A stretch of 64,000 bases of DNA, taken from assembly GCF_004745635.1 (NCBI RefSeq), contig NZ_SRLB01000013.1:1-64000 (forward strand), given 5' to 3'. Made by a program: the position numbers and the translations under genes. Position 1 is the stretch's first letter. Each line of letters starts with the position of its first letter. Shown one piece after another: positions 10,018 to 18,629 of the stretch. The stretch is from Methylobacterium nonmethylotrophicum (GTDB lineage Bacteria; Pseudomonadota; Alphaproteobacteria; Rhizobiales; Beijerinckiaceae). The notes beneath the pieces are model-generated. The model was not told the origin of the DNA, ran no database searches, and saw only the letters and a program-made list of their open reading frames with translations.

Positions 10018-12078
10018 CTATGCCGCCGCCAGCCCCCGCTTGCGCAGGAGCGGGCCCGTGCTCGGCAGGCGGCCGCGGAACGCCGTGTAGGCGCTGCGCG
10101 CGTCGCGCAGGTTGCCGGCGCCGTACACGTAGGTGCGCAGCCGCTCGGCGGTGGCGGGATCGAAGATGTCACCGGCCTCCCGGAAGGCGTCGAAGGCGTC
10201 GGCGTCCAGAACCTCGGACCAGAGATAGCTGTAATAGCCCGCCGCGTAGCCCTCGCCGGCGAAGATGTGCTGGAAATGCGGCGTGCGGTGCCGCATGGCG
10301 ATCTCGGCAGGCATCCCGATGCGCGCGAGCGCCTCGGCCTCGAAGGCCAGGGGCTCGATGCCGGATTCGGCCTGCGGCGACAGGTGCAGGTCGAGGTCGA
10401 CGATGGCCGAGGACGTGTACTCCACCGTGGCGAAGCCCTGGTTGAAGGTGCGGGCGGCGAGCAGCCGGCGAAGCAGGTTATCGGGCATCGGCTCGCCCGT
10501 GCGGTAGTGGCGGGCATGGGCCCGCAGCACCTCCGGCTGCTCGAGCCAGTGCTCGTAGAGCTGGGACGGCAGCTCGACGAAGTCGCCCGCCACCGCGGTG
10601 CCTGAGAGGAGCGGGTAGGTGACGTTCGACAACAGGCCGTGCAGGGCGTGGCCGAATTCGTGGAACAGGGTGCGGGCGTCGTCGAAGGAGAGCAGCGCCG
10701 GCTCGCCCTCGGCCCCCTTGGCGAAGTTCATCACGTTGACGATGATCGGCGTGACCTCGCCGGTCAGGCGCTGCTGGGAGCGGAAGCCGCTCATCCAGGC
10801 GCCGGAGCGCTTGCTGGCCCGCGCGAAGTAATCGCCGAGGAAGAGGCCGACCAGCCGCCCGTCGCGGTCGGCGACCTCCCAGGCCCGCACCTCCGGGTGG
10901 TAGCGCGGCACGTCCGGCAGTTCGGTGAAGGAGAGGCCGAACAGGCGGTGCGCGGTGTCGAAGGCGGCCTGGATCATGCCCTCGAGGGGCAGGTACGGCT
11001 TGATCTCGCCCTCGTCGAGGTCGTGCTCGCGCCGGCGCAGGCGCTCGGCGTAGTGGCGCCAGTCCCAGGGCGCGAGCGCGAAGTTGTGGCCGTCCTCGTG
11101 CGCCAGCGCCTGGAGCCGGTCGCGCTCTCCTTCCGCCCGCCGCCGGGCCGGCGCCCAGACCTCTTGCAGGAGCCCGACCGCCGCCTCGGGGCTGCCCGCC
11201 ATGGTGTCGTCGAGGCGGAACGCCGCGTAGCTGGAAAAGCCGAGGAGGCGCGCCCGCTCGGCGCGCAGGCGCAGGGTCTCGCCGATGATCGCCCGGTTGT
11301 CGGTGTCGCCGCCGTTCTCGCCCCGGCGGATCCAGGCCGCGTAGGCGCGCTCGCGCAGGTCGCGCCGCGTCGAGAAGACCAGGAACGGCTCGATCAGCGA
11401 GCGCGACAGGGTGACGACGTGGCGGCCGGGAAGGCCGCGCTCCTCCGCCGCCCGGCTCGCGGCCGCGCGCAGGAACGGCGGCAGGCCCGCAAGATCGTCC
11501 TCGCCGTCGAGCTCCAGGGTGAAGGCGCTCTCGTCGGCGAGCAGGTTCTGGCTGAACTGCGTGCCGAGCTCGGCGAGCCGCGCCGCGATGGCCGCCATCC
11601 GCTCCTTCGCCTCGGCATCGAGTTCGGCCCCGGCGCGGCGGAAGAGCACGCGGTAGCGCTCGCGCACCCGCCGCTCCTCGTCGCTTAACCCGTCCTCCGT
11701 CACCGCCGAGACCCGCGCCCACAGGCCGGGATTGAGGAAGAGCGCGCTGCGGTGGCGGGCGAGCCGCGGCGCCACCGCCCGCTCCACCGCCTGCAGCTCC
11801 GGATTGGTGTGGCTGCCCGCGAGGTTGAAGAACGTGGCGGAGACCCGCCGCAGGGCCTCGCCCGAGCGCTCCAGCGCCCCGATCGTGTTGGCGAAGGTCG
11901 GCGGCTCGGGATTGCCGGCAATCGCCTCGATCTCGGCGACGTGCTCGGCGAGCGCCCGCTCGAAGGCCGGCTCATAATGCGCGGGCGCGATGCGCTCGAA
12001 GGGCGGCAGCCCGTGGGGCGTCGTCCAGACCGGCTCGGAGAAGGGGTTGGGCTCGTGCTCCGCCGTGACGCCGCGCAT
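10018..12078 (-). CDS. M3 family zinc metallopeptidase (oligopeptidase A / Dcp type)
   Basis: 686 residues, the usual length for oligopeptidase A and peptidyl-dipeptidase Dcp. The zinc-binding HEFGH motif lies at residues 473-477 (ARTLFHEFGHALHGLLS), with the third ligand expected in the following ELPSQLYEHW block. The C-terminal GYAAGYYSYLWSEVLDADAF is diagnostic of the family. It degrades short peptides, probably in the cytoplasm, as no signal peptide is seen. The ATG at 12078 is chosen because GAGAGGA precedes it and MRGVTAEHEPNPFSEPVW is a normal N-terminus; the frame stays open further upstream but without family sequence. Dcp versus OpdA cannot be settled by eye. Confidence 0.94.
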   Translation of the reverse strand: MRGVTAEHEPNPFSEPVWTTPHGLPPFERIAPAHYEPAFERALAEHVAEIEAIAGNPEPPTFANTIGALERSGEALRRVSATFFNLAGSHTNPELQAVERAVAPRLARHRSALFLNPGLWARVSAVTEDGLSDEERRVRERYRVLFRRAGAELDAEAKERMAAIAARLAELGTQFSQNLLADESAFTLELDGEDDLAGLPPFLRAAASRAAEERGLPGRHVVTLSRSLIEPFLVFSTRRDLRERAYAAWIRRGENGGDTDNRAIIGETLRLRAERARLLGFSSYAAFRLDDTMAGSPEAAVGLLQEVWAPARRRAEGERDRLQALAHEDGHNFALAPWDWRHYAERLRRREHDLDEGEIKPYLPLEGMIQAAFDTAHRLFGLSFTELPDVPRYHPEVRAWEVADRDGRLVGLFLGDYFARASKRSGAWMSGFRSQQRLTGEVTPIIVNVMNFAKGAEGEPALLSFDDARTLFHEFGHALHGLLSNVTYPLLSGTAVAGDFVELPSQLYEHWLEQPEVLRAHARHYRTGEPMPDNLLRRLLAARTFNQGFATVEYTSSAIVDLDLHLSPQAESGIEPLAFEAEALARIGMPAEIAMRHRTPHFQHIFAGEGYAAGYYSYLWSEVLDADAFDAFREAGDIFDPATAERLRTYVYGAGNLRDARSAYTAFRGRLPSTGPLLRKRGLAAA

Positions 12079-12213
12079 GTCGGTCCTCTCGCTGCAATGG
12101 CGCGCGACGATAGACCCTGGGGCGCCTGGCGCAAGCGCGGCACGGCGCGCGGGAACGGTCACGCTTGGCCGGCCGTTGAGGGGCGGGCCTTGCGGGCCCA
12201 GGGAGAACGCGCG

Positions 12214-13128
12214 ATGCCGGGGACGATCACGGGGCGGATCCTCGCCGGGCTCGTCGGAGCGGGCCTCGCGATCGGTGCGGCCGCCGCACAGGCGCCCGCC
12301 GGGCCGACGCCGCTGAGCCGGGTTCCGGCCGAGCAGGTTCCCCTGCCGCCGCCCCGGCCGGAGGAGGCCAGGGACCCGGCCGCGACCAAGGCTCCCGTCG
12401 GGCAGGAGCCGGCCGGCAAGGGCGCGCTCCCCCGGGAGGCGCCTCCGTCGCCCATCTCCAAGGAGGCGCCTCCGGCGCCCGTCTCCAAGGAGGCGCCTCC
12501 GGCGCCCATGGCCGAGCCGGCGCCGCTGCCGCCCGAGCGCCCCTCCGACCTGCCGTCCGGGCCGGCGCCCACGCCCGCCACGATCGTGCCGGACGACACC
12601 GCCTGCCTGCGCCGGCTCGCGCGTCTCGGCGTCAAGGCCGAGCCGGTGGCGCCGCTCGCGGACGGCTTGTGCGGGGCGGCCAAGCCGCTGCGGGTCACCG
12701 AATTGCCGGACGGCGTCGCGCTCGCGCCCGCCGCCACCCTCACCTGCACCGCCGCCGAGGCCTTGGGCCGCTGGAGCACCGAGGTGCGGGTGATCGCCGA
12801 GCGCACCCTCGGCAAGGCGCCCCTGACATTCCAGATCGGCGGCTCCTACGAGTGCCGCGGGCAGAACCACGATCCGGCCGCGAAGCTGAGCGAGCACGCC
12901 TACGCCAACGGGGTCGACGTGATGGGCTTCTCGGTCGAGGGACGCGCTCCGGTGAGCGTCGGCGCGGGGCGGGAGGGCACGCCGGAGGCGGCCTTCGAGG
13001 CGGCCGTGCGGGCCCGGGCCTGCAGCTTCTTCCGCACCGTTCTCGGGCCCGGCTCGGATCCCGCCCACGCCAACCACCTCCACCTCGACGAGCGCGAGCG
13101 CCCGGCCGGCCACCGCCTGTGCCAGTGA
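12214..13128 (+). CDS. Extensin-like C-terminal domain protein, exported
   Basis: 304 residues. A signal peptide (ILAGLVGAGLAIGAAAAQA) is followed by a Pro-rich, repeat-containing region to about residue 125. The C-terminal Extensin_C-like domain (about 130-300) has DDTACLRRLARLGV, CTAAEALGRW and LSEHAYANGVDVMGF. It ends with HANHLHLDE, whose His and Asp residues resemble a zinc-peptidase-like site and suggest action on peptidoglycan. The ATG follows AGGGAGAA. Cysteines in the domain may form disulfides in the periplasm. An envelope role fits the neighbouring L,D-transpeptidase. Function is inferred only from the family. Confidence 0.85.
   Translation: MPGTITGRILAGLVGAGLAIGAAAAQAPAGPTPLSRVPAEQVPLPPPRPEEARDPAATKAPVGQEPAGKGALPREAPPSPISKEAPPAPVSKEAPPAPMAEPAPLPPERPSDLPSGPAPTPATIVPDDTACLRRLARLGVKAEPVAPLADGLCGAAKPLRVTELPDGVALAPAATLTCTAAEALGRWSTEVRVIAERTLGKAPLTFQIGGSYECRGQNHDPAAKLSEHAYANGVDVMGFSVEGRAPVSVGAGREGTPEAAFEAAVRARACSFFRTVLGPGSDPAHANHLHLDERERPAGHRLCQ
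12435..12515 (+). repeat. Three 27-bp in-frame tandem repeats
   Basis: Units begin at 12435, 12462 and 12489, each starting GGAGGCGCCTCC. They encode the nine-residue repeat EAPPAPVSK, with small changes between copies, in the Pro-rich linker of the extensin-like protein. The copy number is likely to vary between strains. Confidence 0.85.
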
Positions 13129-13208
13129 GCGGGAACGCCGGGAGGCATTCGGCGCTTTAAGGCCTTGCCGGCGCGGCGTGCGGGCCGGGACGGTGTGGAG
13201 GCGGTCGG

Positions 13209-14282
13209 ATGCGGATGGCGGCGAGGCTCGGGACGGCTCTGCTGGCGATGGGGCTGTCGGGCGCGGCCGGCGCCGCCGAGACGGCGCTGACGCCGGAGGC
13301 GATCAACCAGGCGCAGTTCGGCGCCGAGGCCTCGCCCGACGGGGCCGCCAAGGACACGAAGGAGACGTCCAGGAAGCCCGCCCGGTCGGCGGAGAAGCGG
13401 GCCGACCCGCTCCTGGTGCGGGTGCAGGTGCTGCTCGACCGGGCCGGCTTCTCTCCCGGCGCCATCGACGGGCGCGACGGCGACAACCTGCGCGGCGCGC
13501 TCGCGGGCTTCGCCAAGGCCCGGGGCCTGAGCGCCTCCGGGCGCCTCGACGCGGCCCTGTGGCAGGCGCTCGCCGGCACGAGCCAGGATCCGGCGGTGAT
13601 CCAGTACACGCTGACCGAGCGGGACGTCGCCGGCCCGTTCGCCGAAGAGATCCCGCCGAAGATGGAGGAGCAGGCCGACCTGAAGGCCCTCTCCTATACC
13701 GGTCCGGCCGAGATGCTGGCGGAGCGCTTCCACATGAGCAAGGGCCTGTTCGAGGCCCTGAATCCCGACGCGCCCCTGACCAAGCCCGGCACGGTGATCG
13801 CCGTGGCGGCCGTGCCCGCCCTCGAGACCGGCCGCATCCCCGCCAAGGAGCTGCCCGAGAAGCCCAAGGTCAGCCGGATCGAGGTCGACAAGGACGCGCT
13901 CCAGGTCCGCGCCTATGGCGAGGACGGGGCGCTCCTGCACCTCTACCCGGCCTCGATCGGCAGCGAGGAGAAGCCGGCGCCGACCGGCGTCCTGAAGGTC
14001 GAGGCCGTCGCCTTCGACCCGACCTACACCTACAACCCGAAATACGACTTCAAGGGTGTCGAGGCAAAGCACACGTTCACCATCAAGCCCGGTCCGAACA
14101 ACCCGGTCGGCGTGGTCTGGATCGACCTTTCCGGCAATGACGGCTACGGCATCCACGGCACGCCGGAGCCGGAGAAGATCGGCAAGACCGAGTCGCACGG
14201 CTGCGTCCGCCTGACCAACTGGGACGCCCGTGACCTCGCCCGTCACGTCGTGAAGGGGGCGAAAGTGGATTTCGGGAAGTGA
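13209..14282 (+). CDS. L,D-transpeptidase (YkuD domain) with peptidoglycan-binding domain
   Basis: 357 residues. A signal peptide (LGTALLAMGLSGAAGAAE) is followed by a PG_binding_1-like domain at about 75-125 (VQVLLDRAGFSPGAIDGRDG). A linker comes next, then a YkuD catalytic domain from about residue 220. The catalytic block is IHGTPEPEKIG ... SHGCVRLTNWDARDLA, with His330 and Cys332. Such enzymes make 3-3 peptidoglycan cross-links or attach proteins to the wall. The extensin-like gene just upstream on the same strand suggests a shared envelope role. A GGAAC-N16-CGCT sequence at 13132-13156 is only a weak stress-promoter match. Confidence 0.93.
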   Translation: MRMAARLGTALLAMGLSGAAGAAETALTPEAINQAQFGAEASPDGAAKDTKETSRKPARSAEKRADPLLVRVQVLLDRAGFSPGAIDGRDGDNLRGALAGFAKARGLSASGRLDAALWQALAGTSQDPAVIQYTLTERDVAGPFAEEIPPKMEEQADLKALSYTGPAEMLAERFHMSKGLFEALNPDAPLTKPGTVIAVAAVPALETGRIPAKELPEKPKVSRIEVDKDALQVRAYGEDGALLHLYPASIGSEEKPAPTGVLKVEAVAFDPTYTYNPKYDFKGVEAKHTFTIKPGPNNPVGVVWIDLSGNDGYGIHGTPEPEKIGKTESHGCVRLTNWDARDLARHVVKGAKVDFGK

Positions 14283-14313
14283 GCGGGCGCGATCGGAGCG
14301 GTCGTCTCACCGT

Positions 14314-14409
14314 CATCCCGGGGCTGCGTACGGGAACCCGGCAACCATGACTTCTGATGGTGCAGGATGACGGTGCGCACGTCTCCCCTCTCCGGCGCGG
14401 GAGAGGGGA
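14314..14409. repeat. REP-like unit plus hairpin in the 14283-14560 gap
   Basis: A unit starting CATCCCGGGG and ending in AACCCGG (14314-14342) resembles units at 54134-54166 and 54233-54266. At 14384-14409 a perfect 10-bp hairpin (TCCCCTCTCC / GGAGAGGGGA) matches the core of the long palindromes found at 51856 and 55877. The rest of the gap (to 14560) is A+T-richer and shows no gene. Both neighbouring genes end here, so the hairpin may also help stop transcripts. Confidence 0.6.
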
Positions 14410-14560
14410 TCCCGTGCCAAATCGATGAAAGGATATACACAGAAGTCTTTTGACGCAGTTTCATGATTTTATTACTGGAAACAAAGGCTTCAGAGCCTGC
14501 CCGACGGCGCAGCAGTCCGGCTCCGACTGCACTCGGAGACGGTCGACGTGAGCAGAACTA

Positions 14561-15310
14561 CTACGCCCGCCCGCCGACGACCCGCCCCACTACCCGCATC
14601 ACCCCCAGCCACACCGCATCCGCCAGGAACGCCAGGGCCGCAGCCGCGGCGGCCCCCTGGATCAGCGCGAGGGTGTTCTGGGTCTGGAGACCGACGACGA
14701 TCGGGGTCCCGAGTGTCTGGGCGCCGGCCAGCGCACCCACGGCGGTGGTCGCGACCGCGAGCACCAGCACGACCCGCAGGGCCTCAAGGATCGGCCCCGC
14801 CGCGAGGGGCAGCTCCACCCGCCACAGGCGCTGGGCCGGGGTGAGCCCCAGGGCGGTCGCGGCCCGGCGCACCTCCTCCGGCACCGTGGCGAGCGCGCCG
14901 ACGGTGCCGCGCATCACCGGCATCAGCCCGTAGGCGGCGAGCGCCAGCAGGATGGGCGGCGCGCCGAAGCCGAGGACCGGGAGGGCGAGGGCCACCACCA
15001 CCACCGGCGGCGCGGCCTGCGCCGCCGCCGCCAGGGTGTCGAGGGTGGCGCGCAGGGACGCGCCGGCGGCGCGGGTCGCCAGGATGCCGAGGGCGAGCCC
15101 GGCCCCGCCCGCGAGGGCGAAGCCCGCGAGCGCGAGGGCCAGGTGATGGCGGGCGAGCCAGGCGAGGCGCCCGGCCGGGACCGGGGTGCCGGCCTGCAGG
15201 CCGAGCGCCCGCACCACGAATCCGGCGACCTCCGGCAGGCTCAGGACCGCGAGGCCGACGGCCAGGAGCAGGGGCGCCAGGATACGGCCGGTCAGGGCTC
15301 GACGGGTCAT
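14561..15310 (-). CDS. Osmoprotectant-type ABC transporter permease (YehW-like)
   Basis: 249 residues with about six membrane segments and the permease EAA-like loop (MRGTVGALATVPEEVRRAATALGLTPAQRLWRVELPLA). It belongs to the glycine betaine/choline/proline betaine (ProW/OpuC) permease class. The start overlaps the stop of the upstream permease by four bases (ATGA), showing translational coupling. It is the last gene of this operon; the usual ATPase partner is not next to it. Confidence 0.88.
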   Translation of the reverse strand: MTRRALTGRILAPLLLAVGLAVLSLPEVAGFVVRALGLQAGTPVPAGRLAWLARHHLALALAGFALAGGAGLALGILATRAAGASLRATLDTLAAAAQAAPPVVVVALALPVLGFGAPPILLALAAYGLMPVMRGTVGALATVPEEVRRAATALGLTPAQRLWRVELPLAAGPILEALRVVLVLAVATTAVGALAGAQTLGTPIVVGLQTQNTLALIQGAAAAAALAFLADAVWLGVMRVVGRVVGGRA

Positions 15311-16458
15311 GCCGGCTCCTCCCCGCGCTCCGGTGCCGCCCCGGCGAGGAGCGCGAGACCGGCATCGACCGCCAGGGCGAGGCCGATCACCGGGAGCGCC
15401 CCGAGCAGGATCAGGTCCTGGGCGAACTGCGCCATGCCCTCGAACACTACGGCCCCGAGCCCGCCGGCCCCGACGAGGCCGCCGAGGGTGGCAAGGCCGA
15501 TGCCCTGCACCGCCGCCACCCGCAAGGCGCCGATCAGCACCGGCGCGCCGAGGGGCAGGCGCACCCGCAGCAGCACCTCGCGGGGCGTGAGGCCGATCGC
15601 ACGGGCGGCGTCGAGCACGGCGGGGTCCGCCGCCGCGAGGCCAGCCGAAAAGCCGCGCACCAGCGGCAGGGCGAGGTAGGCGGCGGTGCCGATCACCGCC
15701 GGCGTCGGCCCGATGGCGGAGAGGCCGAGGCCGCGCAGGGCCGGCGCCAGGGCGAGCAGGCCGGACAGGCCCGCCACCAGGGCGGCGAACAGCGCCAGCG
15801 CCGGCACGACCTGGATCCCGCTCAAGACCCCGTCGGCGAGGCGCGCGGCGGGTCCGTCGCGCAGACGCAGGAGCGACAGGGGCACGGCGACCGCGAGGGC
15901 GAGGAGGAGCGAAGCCCCGGACAGGGCGAGGTGCTGGACGAGGGCCGTCGTCACGGCGCCCGCCCGCGCCCGGTACTCGACCGCGAGGGAGACGGCGTCG
16001 AGCAGGCCGTCCCGCGCGGCGAGCCCCGTCACGCCGAGGAGGACAGCCGCGGCGAGGAGCCCGCCCCGGCGCGGCAGCGCCGCCCGGGCCGCCTCGGCGG
16101 CGAGCCCCGCGAGGGCGAGCCCGGCGAGCCAGGCCCCCGAGCCGAGGGCGGCCCGGGCGGCCGGCGGCTGCCCGGCGACGAGGGAGGCGGCGCCCTGCCC
16201 CGCCGCGGCGAGGAGCACGCCCCAGGCGGCGAGCGCCGCGGCGAGGGCGGCCCAGGCGCGCCAGGGCCTCGCCGAGACGGCGAGGAGCAGGGCGGCGGCC
16301 GCCGCGAGCGCGCCCGCGGCCGCGCCGGCGAGGCCGCAGCCGACGGGCGCGCCGGGTACCAGGCGGTTCGGCGCCAGGGTCAGGAACGGCAGGCCCATCA
16401 GGGCCGCGACCGCGAGGCCCGCCGTCGCGGGCGGGAGCCAGCCGGCACGGAGCGTCAT
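15307..16458 (-). CDS. Osmoprotectant-type ABC transporter permease (YehY-like)
   Basis: 383 residues. Compared with the partner permease it has an extra hydrophobic N-terminal region of about 150 residues, as in YehY. The transport domain follows and holds LDAARAIGLTPREVLLRVRLPLG as its ATPase-contact loop. Ala- and Leu-rich with roughly ten membrane segments. Its start overlaps the stop of the binding-protein gene by four bases and its stop overlaps the next permease by four, so the three genes form one operon. Confidence 0.87.
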   Translation of the reverse strand: MTLRAGWLPPATAGLAVAALMGLPFLTLAPNRLVPGAPVGCGLAGAAAGALAAAAALLLAVSARPWRAWAALAAALAAWGVLLAAAGQGAASLVAGQPPAARAALGSGAWLAGLALAGLAAEAARAALPRRGGLLAAAVLLGVTGLAARDGLLDAVSLAVEYRARAGAVTTALVQHLALSGASLLLALAVAVPLSLLRLRDGPAARLADGVLSGIQVVPALALFAALVAGLSGLLALAPALRGLGLSAIGPTPAVIGTAAYLALPLVRGFSAGLAAADPAVLDAARAIGLTPREVLLRVRLPLGAPVLIGALRVAAVQGIGLATLGGLVGAGGLGAVVFEGMAQFAQDLILLGALPVIGLALAVDAGLALLAGAAPERGEEPA

Positions 16459-17426
16459 CGCGCGAGGCCCCCGAGGTAGCGGCGGGCGACGGCCGCCGGG
16501 GTGTCGCCGTCCACCGCCACCTGGCCGTTCAGACGGCGCAGGGTCGCGAGGTCGAGACCGGCGAACAGGCGCTCGAGGGCCGGGCCGATCTCCGGGTGGC
16601 GGTCGAGGATGGGGGCGCGGATCACCGGGGCCGGCTCGTAGACGATCTGGGCGCCGGCGGGATCGGTCATCACCGCGACGTCGAGCGCCGCGATCGCCCC
16701 GTCGGTGCCGTAGACCATGCCGGCATTGACCCCGCTGATCCCCTGCGCCGCAGCCCTTAAGGTAACGGCGGTGTCGCCTCCCGGCAGCATCACGATCCGC
16801 TCCCGCGGCATCACGAAATCATAGGCGCGCTCGAAGGAGGGCAGAGCCGCCGGGCTCTCGACGAACTCGGCCGAGGCGGCGAGCGTGATGAGGTCGCGGC
16901 GGACCGCGCCGGCGAAATCCGCCATGGTGGCGAGGCGCTCGGCCCGGGCGAGCCCGCCCTGCACGGCGATCTGCCAGGTGTTGTTGGCCGGCGCCGGCTT
17001 GAGCCAGACCAGGCCGCGCACGCCGTCGAAGGCCTTCGCCGCAGCGAAGGCGCTGTCGGCCCGGCGCCAGACCGGGTCGGCGTCTGTCCCGGAGAAGAAG
17101 GCCGCGTTGCCGGTATATTCGGGGTAGCAGTCGATCTCGCCGGCGGTCAGCGCCCCGCGCACGATCCGGGTCGGGCCGAGCTGGAGCCGGGCCGTCACCG
17201 GCACGCCGAGGCGCTCCAGGACGAGGAGGATCAGGTTGCCGAGGAGGGCGCCCTCGCCGTCGACCTTCGAGGCGACGACGACCGGCCGGGCGGCCTCGTC
17301 GGCAGCCATCGAGGCCTTGGCCAAGCCAAGGCCCGCCAGCCCCCCCGCGAGGACGTGCCGGCGGTTCAAGGGGGTGTCCACGCGCCGCCGCCGCTGCATC
17401 GGGTCCCAGGTCCCTGCGCTTGACAT
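16455..17426 (-). CDS. Osmoprotectant-type ABC transporter binding protein (YehZ/OsmF-like)
   Basis: 323 residues of the OpuAC (glycine-betaine-binding) family. The ATG at 17426 follows GGAAAGG; the frame is open further up but without family sequence. An Arg-rich start (QRRRRVDTPLNRRHVLAGG) precedes a hydrophobic stretch ending ASMAADEA, a signal peptide with a twin-arginine-like NRRHVLAGG. Conserved family features include the GEIDCYPEYTGN block and YDFVMPRER. It is the first gene of a binding protein-permease-permease operon. YehZ relatives bind betaines weakly, and the true ligand is unknown. Confidence 0.87.
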   Translation of the reverse strand: MSSAGTWDPMQRRRRVDTPLNRRHVLAGGLAGLGLAKASMAADEAARPVVVASKVDGEGALLGNLILLVLERLGVPVTARLQLGPTRIVRGALTAGEIDCYPEYTGNAAFFSGTDADPVWRRADSAFAAAKAFDGVRGLVWLKPAPANNTWQIAVQGGLARAERLATMADFAGAVRRDLITLAASAEFVESPAALPSFERAYDFVMPRERIVMLPGGDTAVTLRAAAQGISGVNAGMVYGTDGAIAALDVAVMTDPAGAQIVYEPAPVIRAPILDRHPEIGPALERLFAGLDLATLRRLNGQVAVDGDTPAAVARRYLGGLAR

Positions 17427-17590
17427 GGCTGCCTTTCCGGGCGACGGCTCACCGGCGCAGGTCACGCCGACCGGCGCGGTCCCGCGTGGGTTGCGGGCGG
17501 ATGGAACCCCTGGCCGGGCGGCGGATTCCGTTGCGGCAGGGACGGGTCGGTGGGGCCTCGCTACGGGGCGTTGAGGGAAAGAACTCCGGC

Positions 17591-17977
17591 GTGGGCACGG
17601 AAACAAGCGAAGACCTCCTGAACGGTGCCCGCGTCCTCGTGGTGGAGGACGAAGCGGCGATCTCGATGCTGCTGGAGGACATGCTTCTCGATTTCGGCTG
17701 CGAGGTCGTGGGTCCGGCCGCCCGCCTGAGCAAGGCGCTCGAGATGGCCGAGACCGAGAGCTTCGTGGTCGCGATCCTCGACGTCAACGTCGCCGGCGAG
17801 CCGATCTACCCCGTCGCCGAGGCGATCGTGCGCCGCGGCCTCCCCCTGGTCTTCTCCACCGGCTACGGCGGTGCCGGCATCCGCGAGCCGTTCCGCGACC
17901 GCCCGGTGGTGCAGAAGCCGTTCAGCCAGCAGGATCTCAAGCGCACCCTGATCGCCGCGATCGCGGCCGGGGGCTGA
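17591..17977 (+). CDS. Single-domain response regulator (receiver only)
   Basis: 128 residues from a GTG behind GAGGGAAAG. Receiver landmarks are the acidic pair in VLVVEDEAAIS, the phospho-acceptor Asp in VAILDVNVAG, the Ser/Thr in VFSTGYG and the Lys in VQKPFSQQDL. No output domain follows, so it acts through protein contacts or in a phosphorelay. This subfamily is common next to or downstream of HWE/His kinases in Rhizobiales, but no kinase is adjacent. It is divergent from the osmoprotectant transporter. Confidence 0.92.
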   Translation: MGTETSEDLLNGARVLVVEDEAAISMLLEDMLLDFGCEVVGPAARLSKALEMAETESFVVAILDVNVAGEPIYPVAEAIVRRGLPLVFSTGYGGAGIREPFRDRPVVQKPFSQQDLKRTLIAAIAAGG

Positions 17978-18059
17978 GGCGGCGGGCGGGGCGCGCGGCT
18001 CCGCAACACGGCTCCCGGGTTCCGCTGCGCGGCCCTGGGAAGACGCAGTTCGGGTCTGA

Positions 18060-18276
18060 GAGCCTGTTTGACAGCCGAGAACGGTATCGCATGGACCTGA
18101 TCCATCCCAATCACGACCTCATCCTGAGGTGCGACTGAAAGGAGCCTCGAAGGAGGGCTCCAGATATCACAACGATTGCTGGAGGCCTCCTTCGAGGTCA
18201 GTCGATCTTCGATCGACTGACACCTCAGGATGAGGTTGAGTGTGGGACAAAGTTGTTGGACCGTTCAAACAGGCTC
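18060..18276. mobile_element. MITE, copy 1 (217 bp, TIRs and TGA target duplication)
   Basis: Ends are the perfect 12-bp inverted repeats GAGCCTGTTTGA (18060-18071) and TCAAACAGGCTC (18265-18276). A TGA target-site duplication lies outside on both sides (18057-18059 and 18277-18279). No ORF for a transposase is present. The interior is itself a long imperfect palindrome around CCTCATCCTGAGGTG ... CACCTCAGGATGAGG. A TNA duplication with these ends fits an IS5-family transposase acting in trans, which is inference. A second copy is at 37601-37815. It fills most of the 17978-18320 gap; the rest shows nothing. Confidence 0.85.
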
Positions 18277-18320
18277 TGATTCGCCGAGAAGCAAGCGAGC
18301 CTGGCGGACAGCCCGCGCCC

Positions 18321-18536
18321 TCAGCGCGTGGCCCGCTGCTGCGCTGCGGCGGCATGCCGCTCGGAGGGCTCGCGCCGCTCGGCCGCTTCCTGCGCCTCGA
18401 CGCGGCGCTTGAACGCGCCCCAGGCCATCAGCGTGCAGCCGCAGCCGTCGCAACTGATCATGGCGTCGTCGGTCAGGTCGGCCGGCAGGCGCACTCCCGG
18501 CGAGCCGCAGGACTCGCATCCGAACCCGCTGCGCAT
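18321..18536 (-). CDS. Small zinc-ribbon-like protein (71 aa)
   Basis: Starts MRSGFGCESCGSPGVRLP. Two cysteine pairs, CESC near residue 7 and CDGCGC near 29, are spaced like a zinc ribbon or rubredoxin-like knuckle. A basic, Ala/Arg/Glu-rich C-terminal helix follows. No family name is certain. GC-typical codon use and the ordered Cys pairs argue that it is real. The promoter would lie in 18537-18629, between it and yraN, which is on the same strand. Confidence 0.6.
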   Translation of the reverse strand: MRSGFGCESCGSPGVRLPADLTDDAMISCDGCGCTLMAWGAFKRRVEAQEAAERREPSERHAAAAQQRATR

Positions 18537-18629
18537 CTCGCAAAACCCCCAATCCGTGGTCCCGTCACGCCTGCCAGCTTAGGTATGCTGCGCTGCACGC
18601 GAGATGAACGGAACCCCGCGAGATCACCG

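Noticed and set aside
12079..13113. N-terminal extension of the M3 peptidase reading frame
   Set aside because: It is antisense to the extensin-like gene, has repetitive Gly/Arg sequence, and a good ribosome-binding site marks the start at 12078.
13132..13156. GGAAC-N16-CGCT before the L,D-transpeptidase gene as a sigma-EcfG promoter
   Set aside because: The -10 element has CGCT, not CGTT; too weak to call.
18060..18276. Inverted repeats as the remains of a full insertion sequence
   Set aside because: Only 217 bp with no transposase remnant and intact target duplications; a MITE explains it.
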